DNA of 64,000 bases, taken from the NCBI GenBank assembly GCA_916048095.2, contig OU696586.1:2790749-2854748 (forward strand), read 5' to 3'. Made by a program: the position numbers and the translations under genes. The stretch comes from Sacculina carcini. Taxonomy: Eukaryota > Arthropoda > Thecostraca > Sacculinidae. The notes beneath the pieces were generated by a model. The model was not told where the DNA came from, ran no database searches, and saw only the letters and a program-made list of their open reading frames with translations. Of the stretch, positions 47,302 to 60,981 are shown piece by piece. How positions within the stretch are numbered: the stretch's first letter is position 1; the number at the start of each line of letters is the position of its first letter.

Positions 47302-48621
47302 ATGATCGCCAACGAGACGACTGCCAATGTATTATCGGCAGCGACGCGTGCTGCCGCCATGTCTACATCAACCGACACGCCGGAGACATTGCCACGCGCA
47401 GCCGCCACTAACGCTTGCCTGGCCAACACAAACAGTTTCCGCGAACGACAGGCGCGCAGGCGTCGTCGCAGACACAGTCAGGCGCCGCGCCAACTCGACA
47501 TGGCCACTAGGCATGTCCCTGAGAGTGTCTCGCTGAGCGACGGAGGCAGTTCCTTGACGCGACAGGCGGCTGACTCGCACGCTGGCAGCCGGGAAGACGG
47601 TCTGACCGAACTAGACGTGCCGTCGTCGTATCCGTGCGACTCGTCGGCGGTCACCGGCGTTCGGGCACTCAGCATCTCCGACGAGCTGGCCACGTTGACC
47701 GATGATATGGTGACGGACGGCACTGCGGTCGCTGCCAACGTTACCGCCGGCTCTGTTTCGACGGCCGCCGCCGTCGCTGGCCACCGTTCCATCTTGCCGC
47801 AGCAGCTGTTCGTCGACAAGGGTTCGCGTTTTCGTCCGGCATCGCTCGATCGTGCGGCCGGCAAGCGTCAACGAAGCGATCAGCGCTTAACGTACGCCGA
47901 TGCGGCCATGCGTCTGGCGTATGACGCACAGCGGCTGGTGTCCAGCGGCGGCCGCTTGTGGTGCGGTCTTCTGGCCGGCCTAGCCGTCGGACACGCCGTG
48001 CTGGTGCTTGCACTTTGGCTGGTCGACGGCGGTGGTGGCGGTGGCGTCGTTCTATGTCCGGCGTCCGTCGCTTCGACTGGACCTGCTTCTGCGGCAGCGG
48101 CGGGGACGATGAATGTCACAGCGTTGGTGTACAGTCGAGTGGCGCTGCCGTTCAAGCTGGTGTTTGCCGTCGGCTCGCTGGTGTGTGCCGTGTGTGCCGC
48201 AGACGGCTGCGATCCGGCCGGCGCGCTGGCCGACAATGACGCCGGCGTCGAACAGGCGGAGGCGGCTGAGTCGGCCAGCGGGCGTGCTGGCCGGGCCTTG
48301 CTGGCCTGGCTGGTGTATCTGGCGGCGGTGGGTGTGAGTGCCGGAGCGGCGCCCGTCGACGACGCATTGGCCGCACGCTGGCTGTTCCGTCAACAGCAGC
48401 AGTCGCAGCAGACGGCCGAAGCTGCCGTTCCGGCGCCGGAGGACGTCGGTGCGTCGGCCTTGCTGACGCTGGCCTGTGTGCGTGCCGTTCTTCTGACGCT
48501 CGGCTGGTGTCTGATAGCCGCCGCCGGGGCCGGTCACGACCGACTAACGCAGCGATTGCAGCGCCTCTGTGCGGCCAGTGCGGAAACTAGCGATTTGCCG
48601 CTCAGTCGAGAGATGGCGTAG
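47302..48621 (+). CDS. TMEM237: TMEM237-like four-TM ciliary transition-zone protein
   Basis: TMEM237 (JBTS14) works with the MKS/JBTS module at the ciliary transition zone. 439 aa, single exon; alternative start ATG at 47359 (GCCGCCATGT, strong context). The N-terminal half is polar (Arg run at about 52-57, Ser/Thr/Asp-rich). Then comes LFVDKGSRFRPA (169-180), like the conserved block before the membrane region. Four membrane segments at about 219-241 (LLAGLAVGHAVLVLAL, cf. human HGFLAGLGLWNIVVIYVL), 281-300, 332-350 and 386-408 follow the TMEM237 order and spacing. Low-complexity Gly, Ala and Gln runs lie in the loops. Coding GC is very high relative to its flanks. Assigned from remembered family pattern, not a search. 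The lack of introns is unusual, since the human gene has many. Confidence 0.68.
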   Translation: MIANETTANVLSAATRAAAMSTSTDTPETLPRAAATNACLANTNSFRERQARRRRRRHSQAPRQLDMATRHVPESVSLSDGGSSLTRQAADSHAGSREDGLTELDVPSSYPCDSSAVTGVRALSISDELATLTDDMVTDGTAVAANVTAGSVSTAAAVAGHRSILPQQLFVDKGSRFRPASLDRAAGKRQRSDQRLTYADAAMRLAYDAQRLVSSGGRLWCGLLAGLAVGHAVLVLALWLVDGGGGGGVVLCPASVASTGPASAAAAGTMNVTALVYSRVALPFKLVFAVGSLVCAVCAADGCDPAGALADNDAGVEQAEAAESASGRAGRALLAWLVYLAAVGVSAGAAPVDDALAARWLFRQQQQSQQTAEAAVPAPEDVGASALLTLACVRAVLLTLGWCLIAAAGAGHDRLTQRLQRLCAASAETSDLPLSREMA

Positions 48622-51600
48622 TGTTTGCGTGTTGATCGAGTGAATATGGTTGTAGGTTCTCCAATTGAAGAACCTAAGGTATGCTTTGAAAATTCAATGC
48701 ATGCCTTAGGTATTTGTTGCGTATTATTTGGCATCTTCGTATCTAGTCCAATCCATGCATATTCATTTCGGTTCGGGGCAATGAACGTGAGAATGTGTTG
48801 GTAACGCTTATATTTGATTTCAACAAAATTCCCCTTTCCCTGTCGAGTTTTTCCATGTCATCGGTGATCTCTACTAACTTGTAGGATTCGGTTGTTTATG
48901 TCAGCTGTTTCGTTGAACGGCAACTCTGTGCTTTCTCCTATTTCATTATTCATTCTTTAATTCGTTAATTCATTCTTTCAATTCTTTCGGTTTCATCGTT
49001 TCTTCTTCAACATAGTATGTGTATATGTGTTTGCGTGTGTGTGTGTGTGTGGCAGAAATATTGTACTTTGTGGGGAAATTTTCCTTAGCTTTCTGGAGTG
49101 TTGACTAATTTAACTTTCAGTGGCTGAGTTTTCTTTTTTTCATCTGTGCTGTGTCACTATTTTTTGCTGGTCTTTTACACCAAGCCAAATCCACTTTTAT
49201 CGTCTTTTACGCCAATGCCACTGGAGTTTGCTTTGAAATTCGTGAAATCCGTGGTATACCATATGAAAATGCAGTATTGCTTGATAGCGCTAGTTTATTT
49301 CATCTGGTTAATTCATTTGGTTATGCTCCGTATGTTAAATGTTAAATCATGAATTACGGTCTTCTATTGTCTCTAGTCAATCCACATGTCATGTATTCTC
49401 TTGTCGTGTGATTGTTAGATTTATCTAGTCTTGTGATCGGAGTCAACACTGTTTAATTTTATGTGCTTACTTGTGTGACGGTGCCTTGCTATTTCTTCAA
49501 CTTGAACTTCAGAATGTGGTGGATTTCTCGAGTTTCTGTGAGTTTAAGATTGATTCCATCGAAATTTAAGTTTTTTTTCGTTTTGATTCATAAATAACCG
49601 ATTCCAAAACTGCAATGATTATTTCCAATTTGATATCGAGAATATTCTATTTGATTTTGTCAATGTATTTCGTTGTTGTGCCATACTTGCTTACTCAATG
49701 ACGTGGTCTGTATTTTTCAGTGGGTTTACGTCCAATGCTCTTTCATTCTATTTGCTCACGATATTGTTTTCCTACATAGCGACCTCATGACGTCATCGTT
49801 GTGAAGTGTGACTTGATTCGGTGGCTGATGAAACGAAACGGGCGTTAGAACCTAACATCACGTTGCTAAAATTCATTATTTGTAAGTGGATGATGCTTTG
49901 TGAAGCTTGTGAATACCAACGGTTTATTTTAGCTCGATCATGGAAGTGGTGCCATTGTTAGTTTTCATCGGATTGTAAGCACGTTGTTCGTTTGTTCTAA
50001 TACAGCACATCCTTTTGTTTTTTTAAAGTTGAATTGTTTCTAACGGTATATTTGGATATGTTATGTGTACTTTATAGAAAGTCATTGCTTTCAGTCGTTT
50101 CACGCAGTATTTTACAGATAATCAGTTGCAGACCACCAAGTCACGTTCTTGATGTTGACACGGTCCACGGTGTTGCTCCCGTGTGACATCAGCCTTGGTG
50201 TGAAATGTTACCGACCTAATAATGGCCTCGTGACGATATGTACGGAACACGGGAATTGCATAGTGCTGAATTCTGTTTTCCATCTCTCTGGGGATGTTTC
50301 TATGTAGTGTTCTGCACTGGAAAACGACGAATAACGTTTTTGCGAACATTGTTGCTGTATAGAGAGACGGTTTTCAGTTCTGCTGACCTGTTAATGCTAA
50401 AAGCCTGATAAAACCAGAATCCTGCTACGGGCAAGGTCCCTTGTGTAAACTGTGAAGCAGTGTTTCATATGGGTGGGTCATATGACCCCCTTATGGGGCC
50501 TGGGACTTTCTGAGAGGCCATTGGACGAAATTAAACAAATGGGGGTCACCTTATTTTCCCACAAGCCTCGAAAGATATATGTTGAAGCAAGTTGTCGGAG
50601 AAGTCTGGGGTTGTCGCGTCAAGACGATTCATGTATGATGGGCCATAAGGATTTCGAAGAGGGTCAAGAGCTGCTTCTGAGGGGCCAAGGGCTGTTTATG
50701 GGGGCCACAAGGACTCGCATTGTGTTGAAAGGGGCCACGACAAGAAAATGTTTGACAAACACTGATGTAAAGGAAACCGGTGTCAACCGCATCAACACAG
50801 ATCTACGTTAAGATACACAAATGTATGCCACCATATAGCCACAATAATAGTGTTGATGACTCGGAGCTCAAATGTTTTCAGCCACAAGCGTCCGACAATT
50901 GATGTTTTCTCTCCTTTTCAAACCTGTTCAGTGTTTACGGTTTTCTCTACATACTCAGAGGACAAATATGTTGTCGGTTGTATGACTTGAGTAAGGGGAC
51001 GTATGGTCTTTAAGTTTTTCCACAAGCGGTTTCGATTGATCATTCGATGACTGTGACGCCATGAAGCACGTGCAATCATATCGAAGATGAATGTAGTCGT
51101 ACACTGACACTCTTGAGCACACGTTTATTGGGGCGGGCTGTTAGTGGTAGTGTGCTTGATGGCTGTGTAATATGGCAAACTTCAGTGTGGCAAACGACAC
51201 ATAGAATATGAAACTCACAACACACAACAAATCGGATGTCGACCTTCACATATGTGCACACAACGAGCTCGATTACACATGTAGAAAACACGCTCGTACA
51301 CCAAGATTTATCTGTTCATACAAGTATCCGCGTACACTCGTGTACACTGTACATATAACGTTCCGAGTATAACGAACTCAGGAAATTCTGGAAATGTCCT
51401 CCTTAACTGATATTTCATGAGAATCACGCATATATTTTCGTTGTGCAGAAGCTTCTGCCGAAAATTGCCGGAAGTTTGGAGGTCCGTTGTTTTGGATAAT
51501 TCACTTTTATCTCAAATACTCGAATCAATTCAAATACGAACATGTGTTTGTATCTTGCTGAATACAAATTGCGCATATTACGTAGTCTAACTACGAAGCA

Positions 51601-51734
51601 AAAGTTCCACATCTTGTGGGGTCTTATCGTCTTGTGTGTAGAATGGTACTCGATACAAACCAACGTACATCAGGTTTCACGCTCGACGAACTAATTGCCG
51701 AGCCGGAAAGTCACACAGCTGTGAAAAACACCTG
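48622..51734. other. Intergenic between TMEM237-like and muscarinic receptor genes
   Basis: Convergent 3' ends. A hairpin (stem CCTAAGGTATGC/GCATGCCTTAGG, one mismatch) at about 48671-48711 lies 50 bases past the TMEM237-like stop. There is a MITE at 50459 and a short TG array at 49037-49053. No other coding sequence recognised. Confidence 0.5.
50459..50764. mobile_element. hAT-like MITE
   Basis: Ends CAGTGTTTCATATGGG and ATGTTTGACAAACACTG. The flanks CTGTGAAG and ATGTAAAG match at 6 of 8. 306 bases with GGGGCC-rich interior, related to the element at 12950. Confidence 0.75.
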
Positions 51735-54700
51735 TCACACCTTGTGAACGGCTCGCGCAGGAATGTGCGGCTTCGCTTTTTGCCATGTGCAGGTCAGTAT
51801 CTTGACGTAGGTGCGACGAAAAGAGGCGTTGCACAGAGCGTAGCACAACGGGTTGACGGTCGAGTTGATGTAGCACAAGTAGTAGGCAAAGTTCCACAGC
51901 TCGGTGGGAATGCACTGGTCACACTTGAGCATTCCGCGCAGCAGAACCAGTACGTTGTACGGTGTCCAAGTGATGATGAATGCCAACAGAATGGCTGATA
52001 GAGTCTTGGCTGCTTTGCGATCCTGCTTCTTCTCGTCGCGCTTACGCTTCTTCTTGGGCTGCACCGGTCCGACAACCCCGGATCGCGGCGCCAACTGTCT
52101 ACTGAGCGACGTCGAGCGAACCGACCGCGATCCGGGCGTGGCATCCCCTGCGGTAGTGGCGACCGATGAGCGTGGTGCCGTAGAGCGTGACGCACTTGTC
52201 TTAGACGTCTTGACCGTCGCCGACATCTCTTCATTGTCCTCCGAGCTGGCGTCTCCGGCTTGCGACAGCGACGTGCCGCTAGTTGCCGACTGCTGTCGTG
52301 GAGTTTTAACGGTCGCCGCCGTCGAAGAAGAACGCTCGCCAACGGCTTGTGGGTCGCGACACTGCGTAGCCGACGCTGGAGACGAGACTGTCGGAGAAAG
52401 GGCCTTATCGGCAGCGGCAGAGGAAGCCGGCACTGTCGGCTCGACCAGATCGTCTGAGCATTCGGACTCCGGCTCACTTATCATGGTGATGCTGGGATCG
52501 GCAGCCGTCGTTATCGACGCGTCGGCAACCGTTGTTGCCGATGTGGGCTCCGGCAGCTTGATGACGATCGTGTAGACGGACTCGGCTGACACGCTGCGCG
52601 GGCGACAGCGCGTGAGAGTGGCGCTGCTGTGGTGACGCTTGAGCGTGCGCAGGATGGGCAAAGGCGACGGAATCTGGTGGCGGCCGTACTGGCACGTGTA
52701 GACTGACGGCGTGTCCTGGTACTGGGCCGCGTCGCTCTTGGTGTGACGCAATCGCGGTCTGCCGGTGGCTGTGGTCGTCATTGTCGACGAGGAGGCGTCT
52801 CGGGCGTCGCTGTTCTGCAGCAGCCGCGCGGCACCACGGTGCGTCATCCAGCGCGACAGCACGCTGTTCTGAAGCGGAGTCTCGTGAAGTGTTGATGCCC
52901 GTTCCCGCGACTGCTTCGACCTATCGCCGTGAGTGTTCGAGCAACCTCGGCCACTCCTCCAACACGCTCGCATGCATCGCTGTAGCAGTGAAATGCGTGG
53001 CTGCTGTGAACCCAGCGAACACACACACGCAGATACACACACACACACACAAAGATACACAAACAGTTTTGCACGCTGCTATGCTATGTGTATAAAGAAA
53101 ACAATGCTATTAGCTTGAGGGTAAGGATGGTGCAGCCCTAAAGCTGACTAGAGGGCTCCACCAGCCATCTAATTAGCTAGCTAACATGCCTCTAGCTGAC
53201 TGGAGGGCTACAACATCCTAGGCTGCACAATTACAATATTGCAATTGCATGTTGTAATTAGCTCACCTTGTCTTCGTGATCGTTGAGCAGTACGCTGAGT
53301 CTCATGCGATGATTGATTTTGGTGTTGACTCGGTCACCGGACGAGACTCGATGCTGCTTGCGCTTGTTGTCTGTCAAACACCGGTGGCTGCGAACACTAC
53401 GCATGTCACAAACACACACACACACACAGGTATTGATCAACTTCGGAACGTGTTGTAAATTGGCTCCAATTCGTATAGCAAGATATATCCAGAGCTTTTG
53501 TTGTGTGTTGCTGGTCTATTTCAACGCAAACTTATGTCGGCAAACTTGATACAAAGTCTTGGGTGGCAAAAGTAGCCAGTAACTAGTGTGCCGATTTGTA
53601 ATGCCGTGGTAGCGGGAAAACCGCGCGCTATCGTTCCTGATTTCAATCGTTGATAGTCTATTGAGAGTAGTATTGGATCTGAAGAGGCGAAACACTGTAT
53701 CTGGAAATACAATAGAAAGTTATCATTGGTTTTAATTCGCTTTCATACAGGGTTTGAAGAATCCGGTTTTTTCAACAAAAAAACAAAAACCATGTTTTTT
53801 TATAGAAAAAACCAAAAAAAAACTTGGTTCTTATGGTTTATTTGTTTTTTACACTTTGCACACACAAATCAAAAAAAGGATTGTACCATGCTATTTAGTA
53901 TATAGTTGAACATATTTTAGTACCACTTACCAAGAGTTTTGTAAATATTTGAAAAAAATATAATCATAAAAATGTACACACAGGATCTTGAATTTCACCT
54001 TGTAGCATCTATAGGCAACGGGAGTTTTAAACCGCTTCCAATTGCGAAAGCAGTCGATTTTAAACACCCACATACGTTTGCAAAGTCCAAATCCAAATAC
54101 CCAGTGGCCTTATTTATAAAAACCTAGTGACTAAAAATCGTTTTGTCCATGGAGGTTAATTCATGTTTGTTTTCAGAGTAAACACAGTTTTTTAACTCGG
54201 AGGTTTCTAAAAATAATGTTTTTCATAGAAACTCAAATGTTTTGTCGTAAATATTTAAGATTTCTCATAAATACCAACTACAATGTTTCCCCAGCAAAAA
54301 CCAAAAATATTAATAGAAATGTTTCCCATATCGTGCAAACCCATAAAATCATGCCAAAAAGTAATATTTATGAAGATTTAAAACTGTATTAATGAACTCA
54401 TTCACTAATTCTGAAAATATTTCATAATTCCTATAAAGAGAAAAATAATTTCTGTCAAAAAACAATTTTAAAAAAAATCATGTTTTTTTATATAAAGAAC
54501 ACTTGGTTTAAACCATTTTTCAAATGAGGGCTGAGGGGGGGCTAAGGAAAAACTTGTGTGGGCTTGGCGAAGCATGAAGAGCTACACTCGAACACTGACT
54601 ACATGCTATTATAATAAGGGACTAGGGCACACTGGTTCAGTCCTCGAAGTTGTACCAAAATTACAGGACTTCATTTACAGTGGTAAGAATTTTTTATGTC

Positions 54701-55035
54701 CATGATTATGATTTTTTGGGGGGATTAGGGCGGCTTGGCATATTTTGGGGGACTCCAGCCCCCCAAGCCCCTCGAGCCCCCACTGGCGCCACCACTGCAA
54801 TCCCCTCGCTCTTCACAGCATAACCTTGCAGCTACGTCATTTCCCATTGCTATGTGTGGTTGCCGGTTGTGTACCAGTTATATTGCGTGACACATAATGC
54901 TTATGAGCCGATCGTGAGGCTCTGATGAATGATGCCACGTTTCCTGCTCGTTTTTATGTACTGACCACACCTTCATAATTTGTGTATTAGTCCACTTGCA
55001 TGCTGCCCCAATGAATGTATGCCTCCATGTCTGTC

Positions 55036-55118
<83 letters not shown>

Positions 55119-58100
55119 AGATCTATCATGAGAATTGCTTGCTCTGAAAATGTACAGGAAATATATTGAGCCTGTGAGATAACTTCCAATGCAGTCTTAT
55201 AGCCTGTCGTGTTGGCATCGTGACACAAAAACTTCAATACAAGATTTCTTAACCGGAGGTCCAAGTCAGATTCAAATAGATTCAAGAATTTCTGTGAATT
55301 TTTTTGTAAGAAAATACGCCATGTTTAACCTACGCATTATATTTTTCCTGGAAAAAGTTTTGCTTCGTTCTCTTGGAAAAAAGTGTTCACCTGTTAAATT
55401 AACTTTAACTTTGGGAACTTGTAAGAGCAAGAATTGTATTTTCATCTTGTTCATAGCTTTCAAGAGTCCAGGGGGCGCGAGAGCAGACTGCTGCTTTGAA
55501 AGGGTATGAACACTGAGAAAGGTTGAGAACCACTGCTCTAGTGTACGACAATAGAAGCGTTAAAACAAAGTGATTATTAACTTCTACACGATAACAGCGT
55601 TCTGGGTCGATTTACATTGAGATAAACACGTATACAGTTGTATTCAGAGCCGTTGCGAGGAATTATGCCCCCCCCCCCCCCCGAAGGCAACACTTGGGGC
55701 CCCCATTATAAATAAATCACCAAATAATGAATGTATTTATTATACATAATCACATAATACAAGCTCAGGTGAAAACATCTGAGCAAGAAGGTAAAGGTTA
55801 TACATAATAAATATGATAAATTTTAATATCATATGTGAATCAACAGGGCCCCTCAACATTCGGGGCCCCCCGGCCGGGGGGTACGGGGGCGGCTGCTATG
55901 GCTCTGGTTGTAGTTGCTATTTCGGAAAACAATCGTGATTGTAGATAATTCCCTACATGTATATGCTTGATATTTCTGCTAAAGGCTCGAGTTTGATTAA
56001 CAAATTTTGTAAGCTGTTTTCACCGTTAACATATACGTTGCGTTAATTCCTAATTGCACCCGTACATTGGCTGGTATGGTCTGGTGTATATAATTTCAGA
56101 GAAAATACAGTTGCAAACTTTGAAAATACTCTTGATTATATATTAGTCTGTTGTCTTAAGAAAAATATATTGATAAATAATTTATTAATTTTAAGCATTT
56201 GTCAAATTTAGACGTTGGAATTCATATATATACTACAGAAAATTAAATTTCATCTAATCTGTGTTGGGAATGATATTTGATGTAATGTTTTGTTTAAATT
56301 TCCCTACTCTCCAAGACTCTCTACAACAAAATCCAATCCGACTGCTTACTTTTGCATATTTGCGAATATTTTTCACTGCCAACATTTTCTTCGTTGATTT
56401 TTACATATTTTTTGCTTTGTGACTTTACAAAACTCATATAATTATGTTTCCTATTTCAGCGGTGGCGTTTGATACGATAATTGAACAGGCCATTCGTGGG
56501 AGCTTTTACGTTTGTGTGAAATCTGATTTTATTCACACATTCAAGTGCCCACGATGGCAAGTAAATCACATTTACGCATTTCTGTGGCTATATTGTTCTG
56601 ACTTTGATGCGCCATAAAATTCCACTAATGGCCGTGTGTGTGTGCTGTTGGCTGCTCGGAGATGTTTTGGATTCACTAAGAGGATGATTTACGCCTAACA
56701 CAGATATGGCTCGCGCAATGTGGAGCCGCCAAAACAACGGCATAAATCTCGATGCACAAACAAAGACCCATCTGACCAAATAGTGCCGGGAAATGGAGCA
56801 TTTCGCTCGCAAGAGCCCTGATAGAATATGTAAATTCTGCAATGCACGCGCGATAAATTCACAGATGCAACACTGGCTTATCTTATTATGACACAGCCTT
56901 CATAGGAATTTGAAGCAGTGAGGCTATAGATGAAACAACAAAGTCAACCTTAATTATGGAATTTCCACATGAACTAAAATAAATATGCCATATCACATAT
57001 AGAATCTAAAAATGGCGGCTCTGTACGGGTTTACTTATTCCTGTTATCCGCCAGTGACAGTATACCCATGTGTTTTTATAGAACACAATCATTTTCTTGG
57101 CCATTATTTGTCTTCATCAGCCTTTATTTACTAGAAAAACAATCAAGAAGAACGCGCATTTAGAGGTTTTTTTTATTACATCATTTCGTGTTCAGTGGCG
57201 GCGCCAGGATATTTCCGATGGGGGGCTGAGGGGGGGGGGGCTAAGGAAAAAGTTGAGGGGGCTTGTGAATCATGAAGAACTACACTCGAACGCTGACTAC
57301 ATATAATTTTAATAAGGGACTGGGGCACACTGAGTCGTCGAACTTGAACCAAAATTTCAGGACTTCATTTACAGTGGTAAGCATTTTTAATGTCCATGAT
57401 TATGATTTTTGGGGGGCTTAGTGGGGGCTTAGCATATTTTTGGGGGCTTAAGCCCCCCAAGTCGCCCCTTGGCGCCACCACTGTCTGTGTTCCTGTCTAG
57501 GTGATCCCACTGGAACTAAATTTTCGAGATATCGAAATTTCGAATTTCCTTTCTGGAATCCCTGGACTGCTGCTGGATAGCCCACCTGGCCAAGGGTCGC
57601 TTGCTGGGCGCGCGTTTGAGCGCCTGTAGCTGATCTAGATCCCGCTTGCGCTGCTCCGTTTCTTGCCAGATGCGGTAGTACAGGCCGCTCATGATCACCA
57701 CGGGCAAATAGAACGCGGCCACCGCCGTTCCGAACGTGGCGTAGTTGTTGGTCTCGATGAACTGGATGTAGCACTGGTCGGCGGGAACGGTGCGTTCGCC
57801 CTCGATGTACGGCCAGGCAAAGATCCACGGAGGCCACAGAGCCAATGAGATGAGCCACGCACTGGCAATCATGACGGCCGCACGGTGGTTGGTGCGGCGG
57901 GCGCGGTAGGTGAGCGGACGTGTGACCGAGAAGTAGCGATCGAAACTGATGATCAGCAGGTTGAGCACGGACGCGTTCGACACCAGGTAGTCGATGGCCA
58001 GCCAGGTGTCGCAAACAAACGAACCCAGCTGCCACCGGCCCATCACCTGTTCAAGGAGCAGTGAAAGGTGTCACAAATGAAAGCTGCCAGAAATGAAAGT

Positions 58101-58942
58101 TGCAATCACAGATGTTAATCGTTAGTATTTATCAATGAGCGGAATATCGCTGAAACACGTCTGCATGCTTGAAGTTGTACGTTGAATGATGGGGATGTTA
58201 CTCTACTCATTGTACTGTTTTTTTTAAAGAGGAAATAATATACAACCTAGCATACACAGGTAAATTACGGTTAGTTAATAAGGTTCGTTCAGTATGTGCA
58301 AAAAGTCAATGTTAAGTCAATGTTAAAGTCCAACGATCAATTGCAAATCCAACTGAACGAAATATTTGTCAAGAGTTTATACTGTAATTTCGATATACAG
58401 CAAGTATAATTTACTGTCCAGAAATATGTTTGTCTTTGGCGAATTCAGTGCATGTGACGTAATTGGCTCATACTGCATGAGTACATACACGAGCGTTCAG
58501 CAAGGAAGTTCAATTTTCGCACAGCGCTCACTTGGTAGAAGGTAAACAGTGGCATCGAGATGACTCCAACGGCAAAATCGGCCACCGCCAGACTGAAGAG
58601 AAAGCAGTTGCTGACTGTCTGCAGTTGCTTGTCGATGTGGAACGACACCATCACCATGATGTTGCCCACCACCGTGATCAAAATCAGCAGACCGGCCACT
58701 ATGATAATGAATACAGTTTTCGATAGGGAATAATTGAAGCCGACATCCAGTTCACCGCCGTCCACTTCTCGGCTAGAGTTGGTGGCACTGGCAGCAGCTA
58801 GAGCGGCGGCCACAGCTCCAACGGTGGTTGTCCAAGAAGTCGATGCTTGATCGGGCGCGAGTTCGCTAACGTTCGCCAGCACGGAGGGCGTAACTCCGTC
58901 CAGAAAAGCGGTTAGTTCCCGATGTTCCATGGTGGACAACAT
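51735..58942 (-). CDS. Muscarinic acetylcholine receptor, four coding exons
   Basis: Rhodopsin-class GPCR for acetylcholine, plasma membrane. Exons: 58942-58532, 58046-57586, 53387-53267, 53003-51735; frame is kept at every junction; about 753 aa. The N-terminus has glycosylation sequons NVS, NSS and NYS. TM1-2 are in exon 1. Exon 2 carries TM3 with the ligand Asp ([15 protein letters not shown]), [12 protein letters not shown]4, the Cys of CYIQF and TM5. Exons 3-4 encode a very long third cytoplasmic loop (about 370 residues, Ser/Thr/Ala-rich). TM6 is [10 protein letters not shown] and TM7 is [19 protein letters not shown], with muscarinic Tyr/Asn ligand residues present. It ends soon after helix 8. 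A downstream ATG 12 bases on (CCACCATGG) has a better context. A likely acceptor at 58963 implies a 5' UTR intron. G-protein class is not decidable here. Confidence 0.93.
53700..54523. other. AT-rich repeat-like segment in the long receptor intron
   Basis: Runs such as ACCATGTTTTTTTATA occur near both ends (about 53790 and 54480) with AAACC/GGTTT motifs. This suggests an old inverted-repeat element that I could not classify. Confidence 0.3.
54524..54797. mobile_element. hAT-like MITE (G-tract family), left end lost
   Basis: Near-identical interior to 57193-57483 (ACTACACTCGAACxCTGACT, AGGACTTCATTTACAGTGG). It ends CTGGCGCCACCACTG. The left terminal repeat is missing. Confidence 0.75.
55041..55114. 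repeat. (TG)n microsatellite
   Basis: About 74 bases of pure TG within the long receptor intron. Confidence 0.95.
55240..55535. mobile_element. hAT-like MITE
   Basis: Ends CAAGATTTCTTAACCGGAGG and AAAGGTTGAGAACCACTG show inverted similarity. The interior resembles 25328-25642 (TTTCTGTGAA/CTGTCTGAA, GCGCGAGAGC/GTGCGATAAC). The TSD is too eroded to call. Confidence 0.6.
55645..55906. mobile_element. hAT-like MITE
   Basis: Ends CAGAGCCGTTGCGAGG and GCGGCTGCTATGGCTCTG. The flanks GTTGTATT and GTTGTAGT match at 7 of 8. 262 bases with GGGGCCCC tracts near both ends. Confidence 0.85.
57193..57483. mobile_element. hAT-like MITE (G-tract family), best copy
   Basis: Ends CAGTGGCGGCGCCAGG and CTTGGCGCCACCACTG. 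The flanks TTCGTGTT and TCTGTGTT match at 6 of 8. 291 bases with G runs inside both ends. It lies 100 bases downstream of the receptor exon 2 donor. Confidence 0.85.
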
Positions 58943-59700
58943 GTCGAGCCCGAAGGCATTCACTGCAACAGGACGGCGCCGATACAGAACATCATGAAAC
59001 AGATACAAGAAAATGTTAAAATAAATGACGCAAATATTACAATAAATCAGGCTGGAAGTGAAAATTTGTAACTGCCACAAATTTTTAATAGATTTTCTGC
59101 TAAAATTATCTACGATACATTTTTGTGATAGTGTGAATATTGGTCCATACTTGCGGTGCCGCCCAGTTTGTGATTATGCAAATTGAATTCTAATGGCGTT
59201 TAATAAACAGTTGATGTAAGTTACCAGTTGACTGGCAACCAGCCAACTAAATAGTGAATTTTAACCGATTTAGCGAAAAGCCTATCCATAATTTTCATGG
59301 TGTAGCATAGTTTTTTGCTCACAATAGCTGTCAATTCTATAATTCTTACAATATAATACAAAATTAGGACTTGATAACCACCTCGAACAATTATACATTG
59401 ATATTCACAATTAATGTCATAACATATATCACACGTGACAACTTATTAATGTAATTTTGGGTTCAATTTGAATCTGTGGATATCTATGCTTGGAAAATAT
59501 TTTAAAAGGTGTATTTGAAAATTTGAATGCATTTGTATTCTTTGTCTAGAGACATTTTTTCGGCTTGATGTGAGAAAGTTTCGTCGCGGAGTAAATCCTT
59601 TCCAGATCTAAACGAACAAATAATCATTAGAATAATCAACTAAAAACGTCGCATTTGCGCGCATTCACATTTGTCCGTGTTTGTGTTCGTGTCTGTTGTT
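58943..59700. other. Upstream region of the receptor gene
   Basis: Probable 5' UTR intron and promoter region. AT-rich, no other gene. No TATA/CCAAT pair could be assigned with confidence. Confidence 0.4.
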
Positions 59701-59706
59701 ATGTAA

Positions 59707-60981
<1,275 letters not shown>

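Noticed and set aside
47302-48621. Horizontal transfer from bacteria for the GC-rich intronless gene
   Set aside because: Topology and motifs fit animal TMEM237; amino-acid runs and codon use are explained by local GC bias.
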